Shown in pieces: positions 1-8,902 of a stretch of DNA of 64,000 nt (its first letter is position 1; every line of letters begins with the position of its first letter). Source of the DNA: G963662985 sp963662985 (lineage in GTDB: Bacteria > Chloroflexota > Anaerolineae > Anaerolineales > UBA11579); the NCBI GenBank assembly GCA_963662985.1, contig OY760066.1:186001-250000 (forward strand), in the 5' to 3' direction. Both the position numbers and the translations under genes were made by a program. The notes beneath the pieces were generated by a model. That model ran no database searches. It saw nothing but the letters and a program-made list of their open reading frames with translations, and was not told where the DNA came from.

Positions 1-275
1 GAATCCATCGTTTGTTTAATCACTTAGAAGATATCCGTAATGCAAAGGTCGTGATTGTGGCAGCTGGTATGGAAGGTGCGTTGGCTAGCGTTGTCGGTGG
101 GTTGGTTGATAAACCTGTGATTGCCGTCCCTACGAGCATAGGTTATGGAGCAAATTTCGGAGGCCTTTCTGCGCTGTTATCAATGTTGAATAGCTGTGCG
201 AGTGGAGTTACTGTGGTGAATATTGATAATGGGTTTGGAGCTGCATACTCAGCAAGTATAATTAATCATTTATAA
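1..275 (+). CDS. larB: LarB, nickel-pincer cofactor biosynthesis carboxylase (C-terminal fragment)
   Basis: Partial gene: the reading frame is open to the window edge (first full codon at base 3), so only about the last 90 residues are seen. The fragment matches the end of LarB, the AIR-carboxylase-like enzyme that carboxylates and hydrolyses nicotinic acid adenine dinucleotide to start synthesis of the nickel pincer cofactor of lactate racemase. Diagnostic segments are AGMEGALASVVGGLVDKPVI, the glycine-rich SIGYGANFGG, and MLNSCASGVTVVNIDNGFGA near the end, all typical of LarB and related to PurE. The N-terminal part and any larC/larE neighbours lie outside the window. The gene ends at a strong terminator, so it is not cotranscribed with the PTS genes that follow. 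A TTG at base 12 is not the true start, because homology continues upstream of it. Confidence 0.85.
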   Translation, partial: IHRLFNHLEDIRNAKVVIVAAGMEGALASVVGGLVDKPVIAVPTSIGYGANFGGLSALLSMLNSCASGVTVVNIDNGFGAAYSASIINHL

Positions 276-302
276 AAGCTAGAGAAATTCTCTAGCTTTT
301 TT
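274..302 (+). terminator. Rho-independent terminator after larB
   Basis: A 12-bp perfect stem (274-285 with 289-300), 3-base loop and a run of six T directly overlapping the stop codon of larB. It separates larB from the PTS regulator. Confidence 0.9.
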
Positions 303-396
303 CTTTGTTATTTCCTTTGTATTATGGAAAAGTTTTCTTAGATTTAATTGAAAAGATTTGCTACAATTTAATTATTGTAAAGAAAGTCTTTTCATA

Positions 397-2313
397 ATGA
401 AAATTGAACAAAGAAAATATCAATTAATTCAATATTTTTTATATCATCAAGATACTGTCACAAGCGAAGTGTTGGCACGCTATTTAAATGTAACATCACG
501 AACTGTGAGAGAAGATCTGAAAGAATTAACTAAAGAATTAGCTGCTGAAAATATTCATTTGTTATCGATTCAAGGAAAAGGTTTTTATATCGATGATAAA
601 GATTATTCTGCTTTGTCTATTTATTTAAAAAAATTGATGAATGATCCTATGTTCCTTTTGTCAGCTGTGGAAAATTCTTTTCAAATTTTAAGAATTTTAT
701 TCTTAGAAAGAGATTATATCTGTATTGAAGATTTAGCAGAAAAAGTGTTCTTAGGTAAGTCAAGTGTGGAAAAAGAATTTGAAACGGTTGAAAATTGGCT
801 TAAGCAATATAACCTCGTATTAAAAAAGAAAAAAACTCTGGGAATCCGAATCTCAGGTGCTGAAAAAAATTTCCGAATTGGTTTAATTCAGTTAATTTAT
901 GTTTTTTCTTTTCGAAATAATCTCACAACCAATGATCTATTTTCACCCATTTTTGATAAAAATATTCTTCAAATAATAAATGATTTGGTAAATGATCATA
1001 TCCATCATCCTGCATTTAATTATTCACAATTTGCTTATCAAACAATCATTTTGTATTTAGCAATCCTAATTTGGCGAGTTCGATCTGGTTCTTTAATTGA
1101 AGAAAAACAAACTTCTAAAAAGTATGATGAGATTGATTTTTTGGTTGATGATTTATTGGGTTCTTTAGCAGAACGTTTAGCACTAGAAATTCCATTAATT
1201 GAATATTTTGGATTTGATGAGTTTTTGGCTCAACAAACAATCTTTTCTATTGAGACTATTCAATTAGAAGATGACCATTCTGAGTTTATTATTGAGTTGT
1301 TGACAAAGTTAGATAGCCAATTTCATCAAGGTTTTATCCACGATGCTCGCTTAATCGAACAGTTAAACTATTTTATTCATAAAACAAAAGTCATTGATTA
1401 TGGATTTAAATTTGAGAAACCATTTGATCTTAATACTTTAAAGAATAATTATCCGAGTGCATTGGATATGGCATTATATACTAAAATTGAAATCGAAGAT
1501 TTTTATAACCAGCAAATAAATGATCACTCTTATATTGAGCTTGCGATTTTATTCTCTGCAGCATTAGAAAAAAAATTATTAGAAGGATCTTCAAAAAAAT
1601 GGAGAGCTGCTATTATTAATTCGATGGGATTTGAGATTTCTAGTTTATTACAGAGCAAAATCCAACGATTATTTCCCCAATTAATTTTAGTTGGCGTTTT
1701 TCCAACTTATCAAATAAATGATTTAGGACGACAAGGAATCGATTTTCTGATCTCAACAAGTATGATTGAAAATTGTACAATCCCTTTTGTGGAAATAACG
1801 AATTTTTTAGATGACAATGATTATTTAAAAATTGGTAGATTTCTGAAAGAGATTGAGCAAGCCGATTTTGAAAAATATTTCTTTCAATCTCTATTTGAAG
1901 AAAGTATATTCATTACCGATATTAAAGAAAAAACACCTCAAAAAATTATCTCTAAAATGGGTAATCGATTGGTCGAAGTTGGGCATGTATCCCCTTCTTT
2001 TATTGATGCAGCATTGACACGAGAAAAAACAATGGCAACTGATATTGGTAATCTTGTAGCAATTCCGCATGCGTTATCCTATGGAAGAAAATCATCAATT
2101 GCAGTGGGGCTTCTCAATGATGCAGTTGATTGGGGAAATGAAAAGGTTAAAATTGTCTTTCTACTCAATATTCGATATGAAGATATTGAAAGAATGAAAT
2201 CCATTTTTTCATATTTTTATGATCTTGTACAATCAAAAAAGAAAATCAATCAATTAATAGATACAAAACAATTTGATATGTTCATTCAAATTCTCAAAAA
2301 AGGAGAAATTTAA
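397..2313 (+). CDS. PRD-domain PTS transcriptional activator (MtlR/LicR/ManR type)
   Basis: About 638 residues from ATG 397; an upstream in-frame TTG at 358 adds 13 residues without a ribosome site and is less likely. Residues 1-60 form an HTH_11 DNA-binding domain (VTSEVLARYLNVTSRTVRED). The middle carries PTS regulation domains with His-containing helices. Next comes an EIIB-like segment (LILVGVFPTYQINDLGRQGI), and the last 140 residues are an EIIA-Fru-like domain with the conserved IPHA histidine. The architecture indicates a DNA-binding activator controlled by PTS phosphorylation rather than an RNA-binding BglG antiterminator. It sits directly upstream of EIIA (2-base gap), in line with control of the adjoining PTS and alpha-mannosidase genes. 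The sugar sensed is not readable from sequence. Strongly AT-rich coding sequence. Confidence 0.9.
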   Translation: MKIEQRKYQLIQYFLYHQDTVTSEVLARYLNVTSRTVREDLKELTKELAAENIHLLSIQGKGFYIDDKDYSALSIYLKKLMNDPMFLLSAVENSFQILRILFLERDYICIEDLAEKVFLGKSSVEKEFETVENWLKQYNLVLKKKKTLGIRISGAEKNFRIGLIQLIYVFSFRNNLTTNDLFSPIFDKNILQIINDLVNDHIHHPAFNYSQFAYQTIILYLAILIWRVRSGSLIEEKQTSKKYDEIDFLVDDLLGSLAERLALEIPLIEYFGFDEFLAQQTIFSIETIQLEDDHSEFIIELLTKLDSQFHQGFIHDARLIEQLNYFIHKTKVIDYGFKFEKPFDLNTLKNNYPSALDMALYTKIEIEDFYNQQINDHSYIELAILFSAALEKKLLEGSSKKWRAAIINSMGFEISSLLQSKIQRLFPQLILVGVFPTYQINDLGRQGIDFLISTSMIENCTIPFVEITNFLDDNDYLKIGRFLKEIEQADFEKYFFQSLFEESIFITDIKEKTPQKIISKMGNRLVEVGHVSPSFIDAALTREKTMATDIGNLVAIPHALSYGRKSSIAVGLLNDAVDWGNEKVKIVFLLNIRYEDIERMKSIFSYFYDLVQSKKKINQLIDTKQFDMFIQILKKGEI

Positions 2314-2315
2314 TT

Positions 2316-2777
2316 GTGAAAATCCACGAAATGATCAATCCAAAACTAATCAATATAAATATGAAAGCGGATTCTAAAAATGAAGTAATCTCTAAATTGA
2401 TCTACTTGTTAGAAAAAGATGGAAGACTTCTTGATAAAGAACAGTTCACAAAAGATGTGATGGAGCGAGAAGACTCTATGTCCACTAACATGGGAGCTAT
2501 GATCGCTATTCCGCATGCTAAATCTAAGGCAGTTAGAAAATCATCTGTGGTATTTGCACATTTAGAAAGCCCTGTTGAATGGAATGAAGAAGGCAAGGTT
2601 GATTTAGTATTTTTATTAGCAATCAATGAAGCGCAACATAATGTTTCTCATTTGGAAACAATTGCTACATTGGCAACCTATTTAGTTGATGACGATTTTA
2701 AGAAGGCATTATATGATATAAAAGATGCAGCTTCTATTGTGAAATTGATTGAAAACTATAAAGGAGAGGAATTATGA
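2316..2777 (+). CDS. PTS fructose-family EIIA component
   Basis: 153-residue PTS EIIA type 2 domain. It accepts phosphate from HPr on a histidine, seen in MIAIPHAKSKAV, and passes it to EIIB. The start is GTG at 2316 with an AGGAGA site at 2301, and the gene follows the regulator by two bases. It overlaps the next ATG in an ATGA arrangement (2774-2777), implying translational coupling with EIIB. The domain is closely similar in layout to the EIIA tail of the preceding regulator, which may be its phosphorylation partner or a paralogue. In Escherichia coli MngA the A, B and C domains are one polypeptide; here they are three genes. Confidence 0.92.
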   Translation: MKIHEMINPKLININMKADSKNEVISKLIYLLEKDGRLLDKEQFTKDVMEREDSMSTNMGAMIAIPHAKSKAVRKSSVVFAHLESPVEWNEEGKVDLVFLLAINEAQHNVSHLETIATLATYLVDDDFKKALYDIKDAASIVKLIENYKGEEL

Positions 2778-3088
2778 AGATAATAGCTGTAACATCTTGT
2801 CCAATGGGTATGGCGCATACTTATATGGCTAGTGCTGCTTTAAAAAGATCTGCAAAGAAAAAAGGGTATGAAATCAAAGTTGAAACACAAGGGTCAATGG
2901 GAATACGTGATAAAATTTCAAAAGAAGAAATTCAAAATGCAGATATTTTGATTCTTGCTACTGATGTTGCTACTTTGGAACCTGAACGTTTCAAAGATTC
3001 GATAACTTATAAAACCACCACTAGTAAAATTATTCGAAATGCTGATTCTATTGTTGATGAAGCAATCAATCTTGTTGAAAACAAATAA
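2774..3088 (+). CDS. PTS fructose-family EIIB component
   Basis: 104-residue EIIB of the fructose class. The phosphocysteine loop near the N-terminus reads TSCPMGMAHTYMA, with the Cys followed by P-x-G-x-A-H-T typical of EIIB-Fru. The rest (KVETQGSMGIRDKIS, ADILILATDV) matches the flavodoxin-like fold. It receives phosphate from the EIIA encoded immediately upstream and phosphorylates the sugar during transport by EIIC. The start is fixed by the ATGA overlap and the AAGGAGAGG site. Translation of EIIC begins 35 bases after its stop. Confidence 0.93.
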   Translation: MKIIAVTSCPMGMAHTYMASAALKRSAKKKGYEIKVETQGSMGIRDKISKEEIQNADILILATDVATLEPERFKDSITYKTTTSKIIRNADSIVDEAINLVENK

Positions 3089-3122
3089 TACTCAATTATT
3101 TTTTAATCTTTAGGAGAAAAAT

Positions 3123-4139
3123 ATGAAAAAGGAAAGTTTAAAAGAATTTTTTGGTGATTTACGACAACATCTTATGACAGGCATTTCTTACATGATGCCA
3201 GTGATCATCCTGTATGCATTGTTTATGGTTTTGTCACAAATCCCAGGACCTACTCAACCAATGATGCAAGCATTGAGCGATGCAGGTTCTTTGTTAATCG
3301 TACCAGTGATGGCAACCTTTATTGCCTTCTCTATTTCTGGGAAACTCGCAATTGCCCCTACCCTTGTTTTGGCAATGATGTCTGATAATTTAGGGATGGG
3401 ATTTATTGGCGGTTTAATCGTTGGTTTGTTAAGTGGTTACTTGGTAAAATTAATTACCATTTTTGGAAATAAATTACCTGGTGGTCAAGTGACAGATATT
3501 TTGATCTCATTCTTGGTTGTACCGATCGTTGTTCCACTTCTATTAGGTGCATTTATCTATTTTGTGATTGCTTCCCCAGTAAATAGTTTAATGGTCAATT
3601 TAACCACTTGGTTGCACAATATGAGTGGAACCAACTCTGTGCTTTTGGCAGTGATTTTGGGTGCGATGATTGCGTTTGATATGGGTGGTCCGATCAATAA
3701 AACAGCATTTGCATTTGCTTTGGCTGCCTACACTGAAGGAGCCTATGAAGTGAGCGCACCGGTGTTGATTGCAATTTCGATTCCGACATTGGCAATGGCT
3801 TTGGCTTCTGCGATTGCACCCAAGAAGTATACAGCTGAAGAAAAATATGCAGGTCGTTCAGCGATTGTTTTAGGTCTGATTGGTTTGACAGAAGGTGCGA
3901 TTCCTTTCGCAGCAGTTGATCCTTTCCGTGTAATTCCTTCAATCATCGTCGGAAGCAGCCTGGGTGCTGGTTTGGCCGCTTTCTTTGGCATTTCAAACAC
4001 TGTGATGATTCCTGCTTTGATTGGGATGTCTGGTGTGAATAAGATTGTGCTCTATATTTTGATCCATGTGGTAGCCGTTGTGGTGACTGCTCTGCTGGTG
4101 AATGCGTTGAAGAAAGAAGTTCCGGAAGACGAACGATAA
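3123..4139 (+). CDS. PTS fructose-family EIIC permease
   Basis: 338-residue polytopic membrane permease of the PTS fructose/mannitol superfamily. It has about nine hydrophobic segments, starting with an amphipathic LKEFFGDLRQHLMTGISYMM and the family-typical MMPVIILYAL. The conserved loop AFDMGGPINKTAFAFA is the signature of EIIC-Fru, involved in substrate binding. It forms a transporter with EIIA and EIIB encoded just upstream, importing and phosphorylating a sugar in the cytoplasmic membrane. The ATG follows a TTAGGAGAAAA site. The adjacent GH38 enzyme points to a mannoside such as 2-O-alpha-mannosyl-D-glycerate; that is inference from context. Confidence 0.92.
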   Translation: MKKESLKEFFGDLRQHLMTGISYMMPVIILYALFMVLSQIPGPTQPMMQALSDAGSLLIVPVMATFIAFSISGKLAIAPTLVLAMMSDNLGMGFIGGLIVGLLSGYLVKLITIFGNKLPGGQVTDILISFLVVPIVVPLLLGAFIYFVIASPVNSLMVNLTTWLHNMSGTNSVLLAVILGAMIAFDMGGPINKTAFAFALAAYTEGAYEVSAPVLIAISIPTLAMALASAIAPKKYTAEEKYAGRSAIVLGLIGLTEGAIPFAAVDPFRVIPSIIVGSSLGAGLAAFFGISNTVMIPALIGMSGVNKIVLYILIHVVAVVVTALLVNALKKEVPEDER

Positions 4140-4149
4140 GTAAATAAGC

Positions 4150-4179
4150 AGAGGAGTTATGAAAGTAACTCCTCTTTTT
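4150..4179 (+). terminator. Intrinsic terminator between EIIC and alpha-mannosidase
   Basis: Perfect 10-bp stem (4150-4159 with 4166-4175), 6-base loop and five T. It lies inside what otherwise looks like one catabolic unit, so it either ends the PTS transcript or acts as a partial terminator. A TATAAT at 4181-4186 just after it could start a separate mannosidase transcript. Confidence 0.85.
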
Positions 4180-4220
4180 GTATAATTTAAAAATTAAGTA
4201 TAACAATTAAAGGGTAATTG

Positions 4221-6917
4221 ATGAATAAAGTTCATGTTGTTGCACATACACATTGGGATCGAGAATGGTATCGTCCTTTTCAATTTTTTCGAACAAAGTT
4301 AGTTTTTGTGATTGATACGATCTTGAACACTTTGGAGAATGATGAAGAGTTTCGATTCTTTTTGTTGGATGGGCAATCGATTGTTTTAGATGACTATCTT
4401 GAAGTAAAGCCAGAAGCAAGAGAACGATTAAAAAACCTCATTAGTAAAGGTCGTTTAATTGTAGGCCCTTGGTATATCCAACCTGATGAATTTGCACCGG
4501 ATGGTGAGTCTTTGATTCGAAATCTTCTATTGGGAATTTCAAGTGCTGAAAAGTTTGGAAAGAGTATGCGAGTGGGATATTTGCCTGATTCGTTTGGGCA
4601 AAGTGCACAAATGCCACAAATCTTAAGAGGGTTTGACATTTCTTCAGCTGTGATGATGCGTGGTGTGCCGGCCTATTCTTTGGAACAGACTGAATTTAGA
4701 TGGCAAGGATTGAACGGGGATGAAGTTTTGAGCGTCTATTTACCGAAGGGGTATAGCAATGCGATGTTCTTGCCGGAATCTCCTTTGAAAGCAGTGGCAA
4801 GATTAAAAGAAGTAGTTGGTAAGTTAAAAAAATGGTCTAAGAATGGTCATATTTTGGTGATGAATGGTGTAGATCATCAGTTCATTCAACCAAGTTTGCC
4901 AGAGAGTGTAAAAGCGATTAATAAGGTGAGTTTGAATACTACCTATGAAATTAGTAGTATTGAACAATATGTGGGCGATGTGGCACAGGATGCAAAGGAT
5001 TTGCCAATTTTGAGAGATGAGCTTTTGTCGCCAGATCGCAACCGCGTACATAGCAGCATTGCTTCGACCCGAATCTATCAGAAACAAAAAAATCGAAAGA
5101 TGCAGGCTTTGTTGGAACGTTATGTTGAACCAATCGCCACAATGGCTTGGCTGAACGGTGCAGATTATCCAAAAGATTTGATTTGGCAGGCATGGAAATA
5201 TCTTTTGCAGAATCAGACGCATGATGGGATTTGTGGATGCTGCACAGATGGTGTACATCAGGAAATGGATTTTCGCTTTTCAAATGTAGAAGAAATTGGG
5301 ACAACTCTGCTTAAGTCGTATTCTAGAGCAATTGCTCGGAGAATTAATGCTGACAAAACTTTATTGACTGTTTTCAACAATAGCATGGTGAAAGGAAACC
5401 AAATTGTAAAAGCCACCGTTTTTTCTAAAACGGAAGAAATCGAATTGGTTGACATGAACGGTGAAAAAATTGATTTTGTGGTGGACGTAATTGAAGAAAT
5501 CGATGCGGCAGAAATGACAATCTGGACGTTATATTTGGAAACCCCAGAACCTTATAAAAAAATTGACATTTCTTTTCGCGTTAATTTTGATTTCAACGTG
5601 GGATATCGTTTGTTTGAAATTTTGGAAGGGAAAAAACCACAAAAAGAAATCACTTTAAAAAGTGCAACATATGCTGGATGTGAAACAGATGACTATGTAT
5701 TGAAATTCAACACAAACGGCACCTTCGACCTATTTGATAAAGCTTTAGAAAAAGATTTCAAAGGATGTCATTTGTTTGAAGATTGTGGAGATGCTGGAGA
5801 TACCTATAATTATTCACCTGTTGCAAATGACACCGTAGTGACATCTGCAGATGCAGAAGCGAAGATTCAATTGGTGAATGTAAATGCACTTAAGTTTGAA
5901 TATTTGATCAATTTGGTGATGCAAGTGCCTGAAACGTTGATTGAAAATGATACCAAACGATCTGCAAACTTAAGTGAGCTGCCGATTCAAACTAGATTGA
6001 CAGTCTATCGAAACGAGAGACGAATTGAATTTTCTACTGAAATTGAGAATTATGCTGATTATCATCGTGTGCGAGTTTTATTCCCTGTGGGATTTTTGGC
6101 AGAGACTTCATTTGCGGAGACACAATTTGGCGTGGTGGAACGTGACGTAGAACTGAATGTGGATGATTGGCAAGATAAGAAATTCACAGAAAAACCGTTG
6201 CCTATCTATTCTATGCATAAGTTTGTATGTTTGCAAAATGAGGATTTTGGACTGGCTGTGTTGAACCGCGGATTGCCTGAGTATGAGATTTATTCTGATG
6301 GTGAACAATCTTCAATTGCAATCACCTTATTGCGAGGCGTGGGTATGTTGGGGAAGTCTGATCTTTTGATTCGACCAGGGCGACCTTCGGGAATTGTGGT
6401 GCCTACTCCGGATGCACAGTGCCATGGGAAACAAGTGCTGCAATATGCTCTTTATCCTTTCAATGGGCGATTAGATGAAGTCGCAATCTCTAACGAAGCA
6501 TTAAAATTTGAGAATCAAAATTTAGCTGTGCAGAATTGCATTCAAATGCCCACTTTGGAAAAGAAATTTGCATTGATGTTGGGAATGGCTTCGATGGAGA
6601 CAATAACCTCTCATGTGGCAGATAGTTTGAAGGATATTCAAGAAAAAGATCAAGTTTATTTCTCTATAAGTTCTCCACACCTGAATATTAGTGCTTTGAA
6701 GAAAGCTGAATTTGATGATGGTATAATTTTACGATTGTATAATGAAACATCGAAGGATATTGACGGTGTGAAGCTGAGTGTGCCAGATGATGTGGTTGCT
6801 TGTGCTATCACTAATTTTTACGAAGATGTGATTGAGAACTTAACTATCAAAGATCATGAGGTAATCTTACCAACAGTAAAACGATATAGTGCAATAACTC
6901 TCAAGCTGAAAAAATAA
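4221..6917 (+). CDS. mngB: GH38 alpha-mannosidase (MngB-like)
   Basis: About 898 residues, close to MngB of E. coli. The N-terminal catalytic domain opens with VVAHTHWDREWY, the zinc-binding His/Asp motif of glycoside hydrolase family 38. LPDSFGQSAQMPQ carries the expected nucleophile Asp, and NQTHDGICGCCTDGVHQEM is another family signature. The C-terminal half is the beta-rich GH38 region. With the PTS upstream, the likely role is cytoplasmic hydrolysis of an imported phosphorylated mannoside, by analogy with 2-O-(6-phospho-mannosyl)-glycerate cleavage in the mngAB operon. Other alpha-mannosides are possible. ATG 4221 is preferred over TTG 4218 because AAAGGG lies about 7-10 bases upstream. 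Confidence 0.88.
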   Translation: MNKVHVVAHTHWDREWYRPFQFFRTKLVFVIDTILNTLENDEEFRFFLLDGQSIVLDDYLEVKPEARERLKNLISKGRLIVGPWYIQPDEFAPDGESLIRNLLLGISSAEKFGKSMRVGYLPDSFGQSAQMPQILRGFDISSAVMMRGVPAYSLEQTEFRWQGLNGDEVLSVYLPKGYSNAMFLPESPLKAVARLKEVVGKLKKWSKNGHILVMNGVDHQFIQPSLPESVKAINKVSLNTTYEISSIEQYVGDVAQDAKDLPILRDELLSPDRNRVHSSIASTRIYQKQKNRKMQALLERYVEPIATMAWLNGADYPKDLIWQAWKYLLQNQTHDGICGCCTDGVHQEMDFRFSNVEEIGTTLLKSYSRAIARRINADKTLLTVFNNSMVKGNQIVKATVFSKTEEIELVDMNGEKIDFVVDVIEEIDAAEMTIWTLYLETPEPYKKIDISFRVNFDFNVGYRLFEILEGKKPQKEITLKSATYAGCETDDYVLKFNTNGTFDLFDKALEKDFKGCHLFEDCGDAGDTYNYSPVANDTVVTSADAEAKIQLVNVNALKFEYLINLVMQVPETLIENDTKRSANLSELPIQTRLTVYRNERRIEFSTEIENYADYHRVRVLFPVGFLAETSFAETQFGVVERDVELNVDDWQDKKFTEKPLPIYSMHKFVCLQNEDFGLAVLNRGLPEYEIYSDGEQSSIAITLLRGVGMLGKSDLLIRPGRPSGIVVPTPDAQCHGKQVLQYALYPFNGRLDEVAISNEALKFENQNLAVQNCIQMPTLEKKFALMLGMASMETITSHVADSLKDIQEKDQVYFSISSPHLNISALKKAEFDDGIILRLYNETSKDIDGVKLSVPDDVVACAITNFYEDVIENLTIKDHEVILPTVKRYSAITLKLKK

Positions 6918-6922
6918 GCGCT

Positions 6923-6953
6923 AAAACACTCACTAATTAGTGAGTGTTTTTTT
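6923..6953. terminator. Bidirectional terminator between convergent genes
   Basis: Long inverted repeat (AAAACACTCACTAA and its complement, centre 6936/6937) flanked by A and T runs. It serves the mannosidase on the plus strand and the HugZ-like gene on the minus strand, whose stop codon overlaps its edge. Confidence 0.88.
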
Positions 6954-7767
6954 ATTTTGAAAATTCGAGCAATACAAGATCTTTGTTTTCTTTGAAATAA
7001 TTGTTGTTGGTTTGATCAAATTTGTTATACATTTCTTGAATTGCCTGTTGGGATGTGTTGATGTTTACTTTTGTTTTAAAGTGATTGTCTTTTCCATCAT
7101 ATATCATACAAACAGGATCTTTTTGAAAATATTTAATCTTTTTGCTTTTTTGTTTTGTCAAAATATAATATGTTTCATTTTCTATATAGGCACTCATGAC
7201 TTTTTCTTTGTCGCCATATCGCATGAGAATTAGGCGACTATGTTCAAATTGTTTTTCACCATGTTCCCCTTTTGCCAATGCGATAACTTGGTCGTGATGA
7301 TCGATAATAAATGATTGTTTGAAGCCAAGATTAAAGATGCCATCGATAACTTTTAATTCAAATAATTTCCCATGATGTTGATTTAAGATATGTTTAAATA
7401 TTTTGATCTCATCATCCGAAAGCTTTTGGTAAACTTTTTTGGGTTCTTCAACTTCTTTCGCAGAAAAACGATAAGTAATATTTTTTCTAAAAATCGCTGG
7501 GACTGACAATTGATCTGCAGGAATGAGTATGCCAGCAAGATTTGCATTTTTCATATTAAAAAAAGATTCTACATCAGGGCCAATTAATACAAAATGCTTG
7601 CCATCTATAAAACGATAGATAACAGTATCAATTTTTGGATTGCCTTGTTGATCTACGGTTGAGAGAATGATGGAATCGAATTGTGAACAAAAACCTGATA
7701 ATAACAGCTTTGCCTCTGCTAAGCTGATTCGGTTTCGAATTGCTTCCATTCTGGGATTTGTTTTCAT
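6952..7767 (-). CDS. HugZ/PNPOx-like split-barrel protein, putative heme or iron utilisation
   Basis: 271 residues. The first 90 residues have the pyridoxamine-5'-phosphate-oxidase-like FMN-binding split-barrel pattern (FDSIILSTVDQQGNPKIDTV followed by a short strand-rich stretch), as in HugZ/HutZ heme-utilisation proteins. A later segment, VIDGIFNLGFKQSFIID, resembles the C-terminal part of that family. It is the last gene of the iron-siderophore operon, separated from the binding-protein gene by a strong hairpin. Its place supports a role in freeing iron from heme or in siderophore handling, but no catalytic residue can be assigned with certainty. ATG 7767 has AAGGAT upstream. Confidence 0.65.
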   Translation of the reverse strand: MKTNPRMEAIRNRISLAEAKLLLSGFCSQFDSIILSTVDQQGNPKIDTVIYRFIDGKHFVLIGPDVESFFNMKNANLAGILIPADQLSVPAIFRKNITYRFSAKEVEEPKKVYQKLSDDEIKIFKHILNQHHGKLFELKVIDGIFNLGFKQSFIIDHHDQVIALAKGEHGEKQFEHSRLILMRYGDKEKVMSAYIENETYYILTKQKSKKIKYFQKDPVCMIYDGKDNHFKTKVNINTSQQAIQEMYNKFDQTNNNYFKENKDLVLLEFSK

Positions 7768-7781
7768 TTTTATCCTTAAAT

Positions 7782-7815
7782 TCCCCTAGTAAAAGGGACT
7801 CCTTTTACTAGGGGA
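7782..7815 (-). other. Intercistronic hairpin between siderophore-binding protein and HugZ-like genes
   Basis: 15-bp perfect inverted repeat (7782-7796 with 7801-7815) and 4-base loop. No T run follows on either strand, so it is not a typical terminator. Located directly downstream of a solute-binding-protein gene, it probably protects that mRNA segment from 3' decay or slows polymerase. Confidence 0.7.
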
Positions 7816-7822
7816 GATATAT

Positions 7823-8851
7823 CTATTCAATCACTGAACCAAGTTCAGATACAATGGTTGCGAGTGAGGTGTAACCACCTACTGTTAGATACCATTGTTC
7901 ACCAGAAAGATAGATGATGTGTGCATTTTGACCGGCTTTGGTGTGATTAACAAAAGCATTGTCTAAAGTGTCTGAGGCAAGCACGTCTGAAGAGGCTGTG
8001 ACAACGCCTCGATCAATTACAAAAATATAATTTGGATCAATTTCGGCGATAAATTCAAAGGAAATTGTTTTACCATGCTTGTTGACTTCTGCATCAATTT
8101 GATCTTGCGAAACAGGGCTGACAAAGTTAAAGGTGTTGAATACAAATCCATAACGGCTGGATTCTTCTGGACCATATGCGTTAATCTCTTTGCCTGTGGC
8201 AATCAACATCAAGGCATCTCGATTTTCTAATTTTGCAATAGATTCGCTGGTTTGTTCCACATTTTCTTGAAGTTCTGCAATCATTGTGCTTGCAAGTTCC
8301 TCTTTTTGATAAATGGAAGCTAATAATTCTACATTTGCAAATACAGTGTCCACAATTAATGGATTATCAATCCCTGGATATGAAAGGTAAACAACGGGGG
8401 CAATTTCTGCCAAATCTTCATAGACACTTGAGGATCGCGCTGAGATAAAAATTACCTCAGGCATAAGACCAGCAATGGCTTCATAGTCTGGTTCAAACAT
8501 AGTACCAACGATTGTGGTGTCTGTAACAGCATCTGCTAGATATGCAGGAATCAAAGAGCTAATCCCCGTAATGGAATCCTCAACTCCTAGTGCGATGAGA
8601 GTGTCTAGGGCAGCGACATCTAGGGCAACCACTTTTGTTGGGTTAAGCGGTACTTCTACTGTGCCTAACTTATGCTCAATGGTAATGGTTGAAGAAGTTT
8701 GTTCTTCTGCCATTGTTTCATTTTCTGGTTCTGTTTCCATAGAACTATTTTCTGTTTGATTACTTTCTACGGAATCTGTTGGGGTGTTGCATGCTGTGAG
8801 CAGCATACTTAATACTAAGAGTACGAGTAGTACAGATAGTAGCTTTTTCAT
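7823..8851 (-). CDS. Iron-siderophore ABC transporter substrate-binding lipoprotein (FatB/YclQ-like)
   Basis: 342 residues. A lipoprotein signal with the lipobox LLTACN near residue 21 is followed by a low-complexity Ser/Glu/Thr linker. The periplasmic-binding fold of the FepB/BtuF class then begins (ITIEHKLGTVEVPLNPTKVVALD), with the family-typical GLMPEVIFISARS and, later, the C-terminal EQWYLTVGG segment. It should be tethered to the outer face of the membrane and hand a ferric siderophore, perhaps a catecholate such as petrobactin by family resemblance, to the permeases encoded upstream. AGGAGA precedes ATG 8851. The gap of 51 bases to the ATPase gene and the hairpin after it are discussed separately. 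Confidence 0.9.
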   Translation of the reverse strand: MKKLLSVLLVLLVLSMLLTACNTPTDSVESNQTENSSMETEPENETMAEEQTSSTITIEHKLGTVEVPLNPTKVVALDVAALDTLIALGVEDSITGISSLIPAYLADAVTDTTIVGTMFEPDYEAIAGLMPEVIFISARSSSVYEDLAEIAPVVYLSYPGIDNPLIVDTVFANVELLASIYQKEELASTMIAELQENVEQTSESIAKLENRDALMLIATGKEINAYGPEESSRYGFVFNTFNFVSPVSQDQIDAEVNKHGKTISFEFIAEIDPNYIFVIDRGVVTASSDVLASDTLDNAFVNHTKAGQNAHIIYLSGEQWYLTVGGYTSLATIVSELGSVIE

Positions 8852-8902
8852 AATTTCTCCTAACTAAAAATATAACAAGGATAACGATACATATCACTTG
8901 GA

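Noticed and set aside
358..396. N-terminal extension of the PRD regulator from TTG 358
   Set aside because: No ribosome site, overlaps the likely promoter region, and HTH homology begins at ATG 397.
4824..5304. Minus-strand ORFs of 117-144 codons inside the alpha-mannosidase gene
   Set aside because: Antisense to conserved GH38 sequence, no domain recognised.
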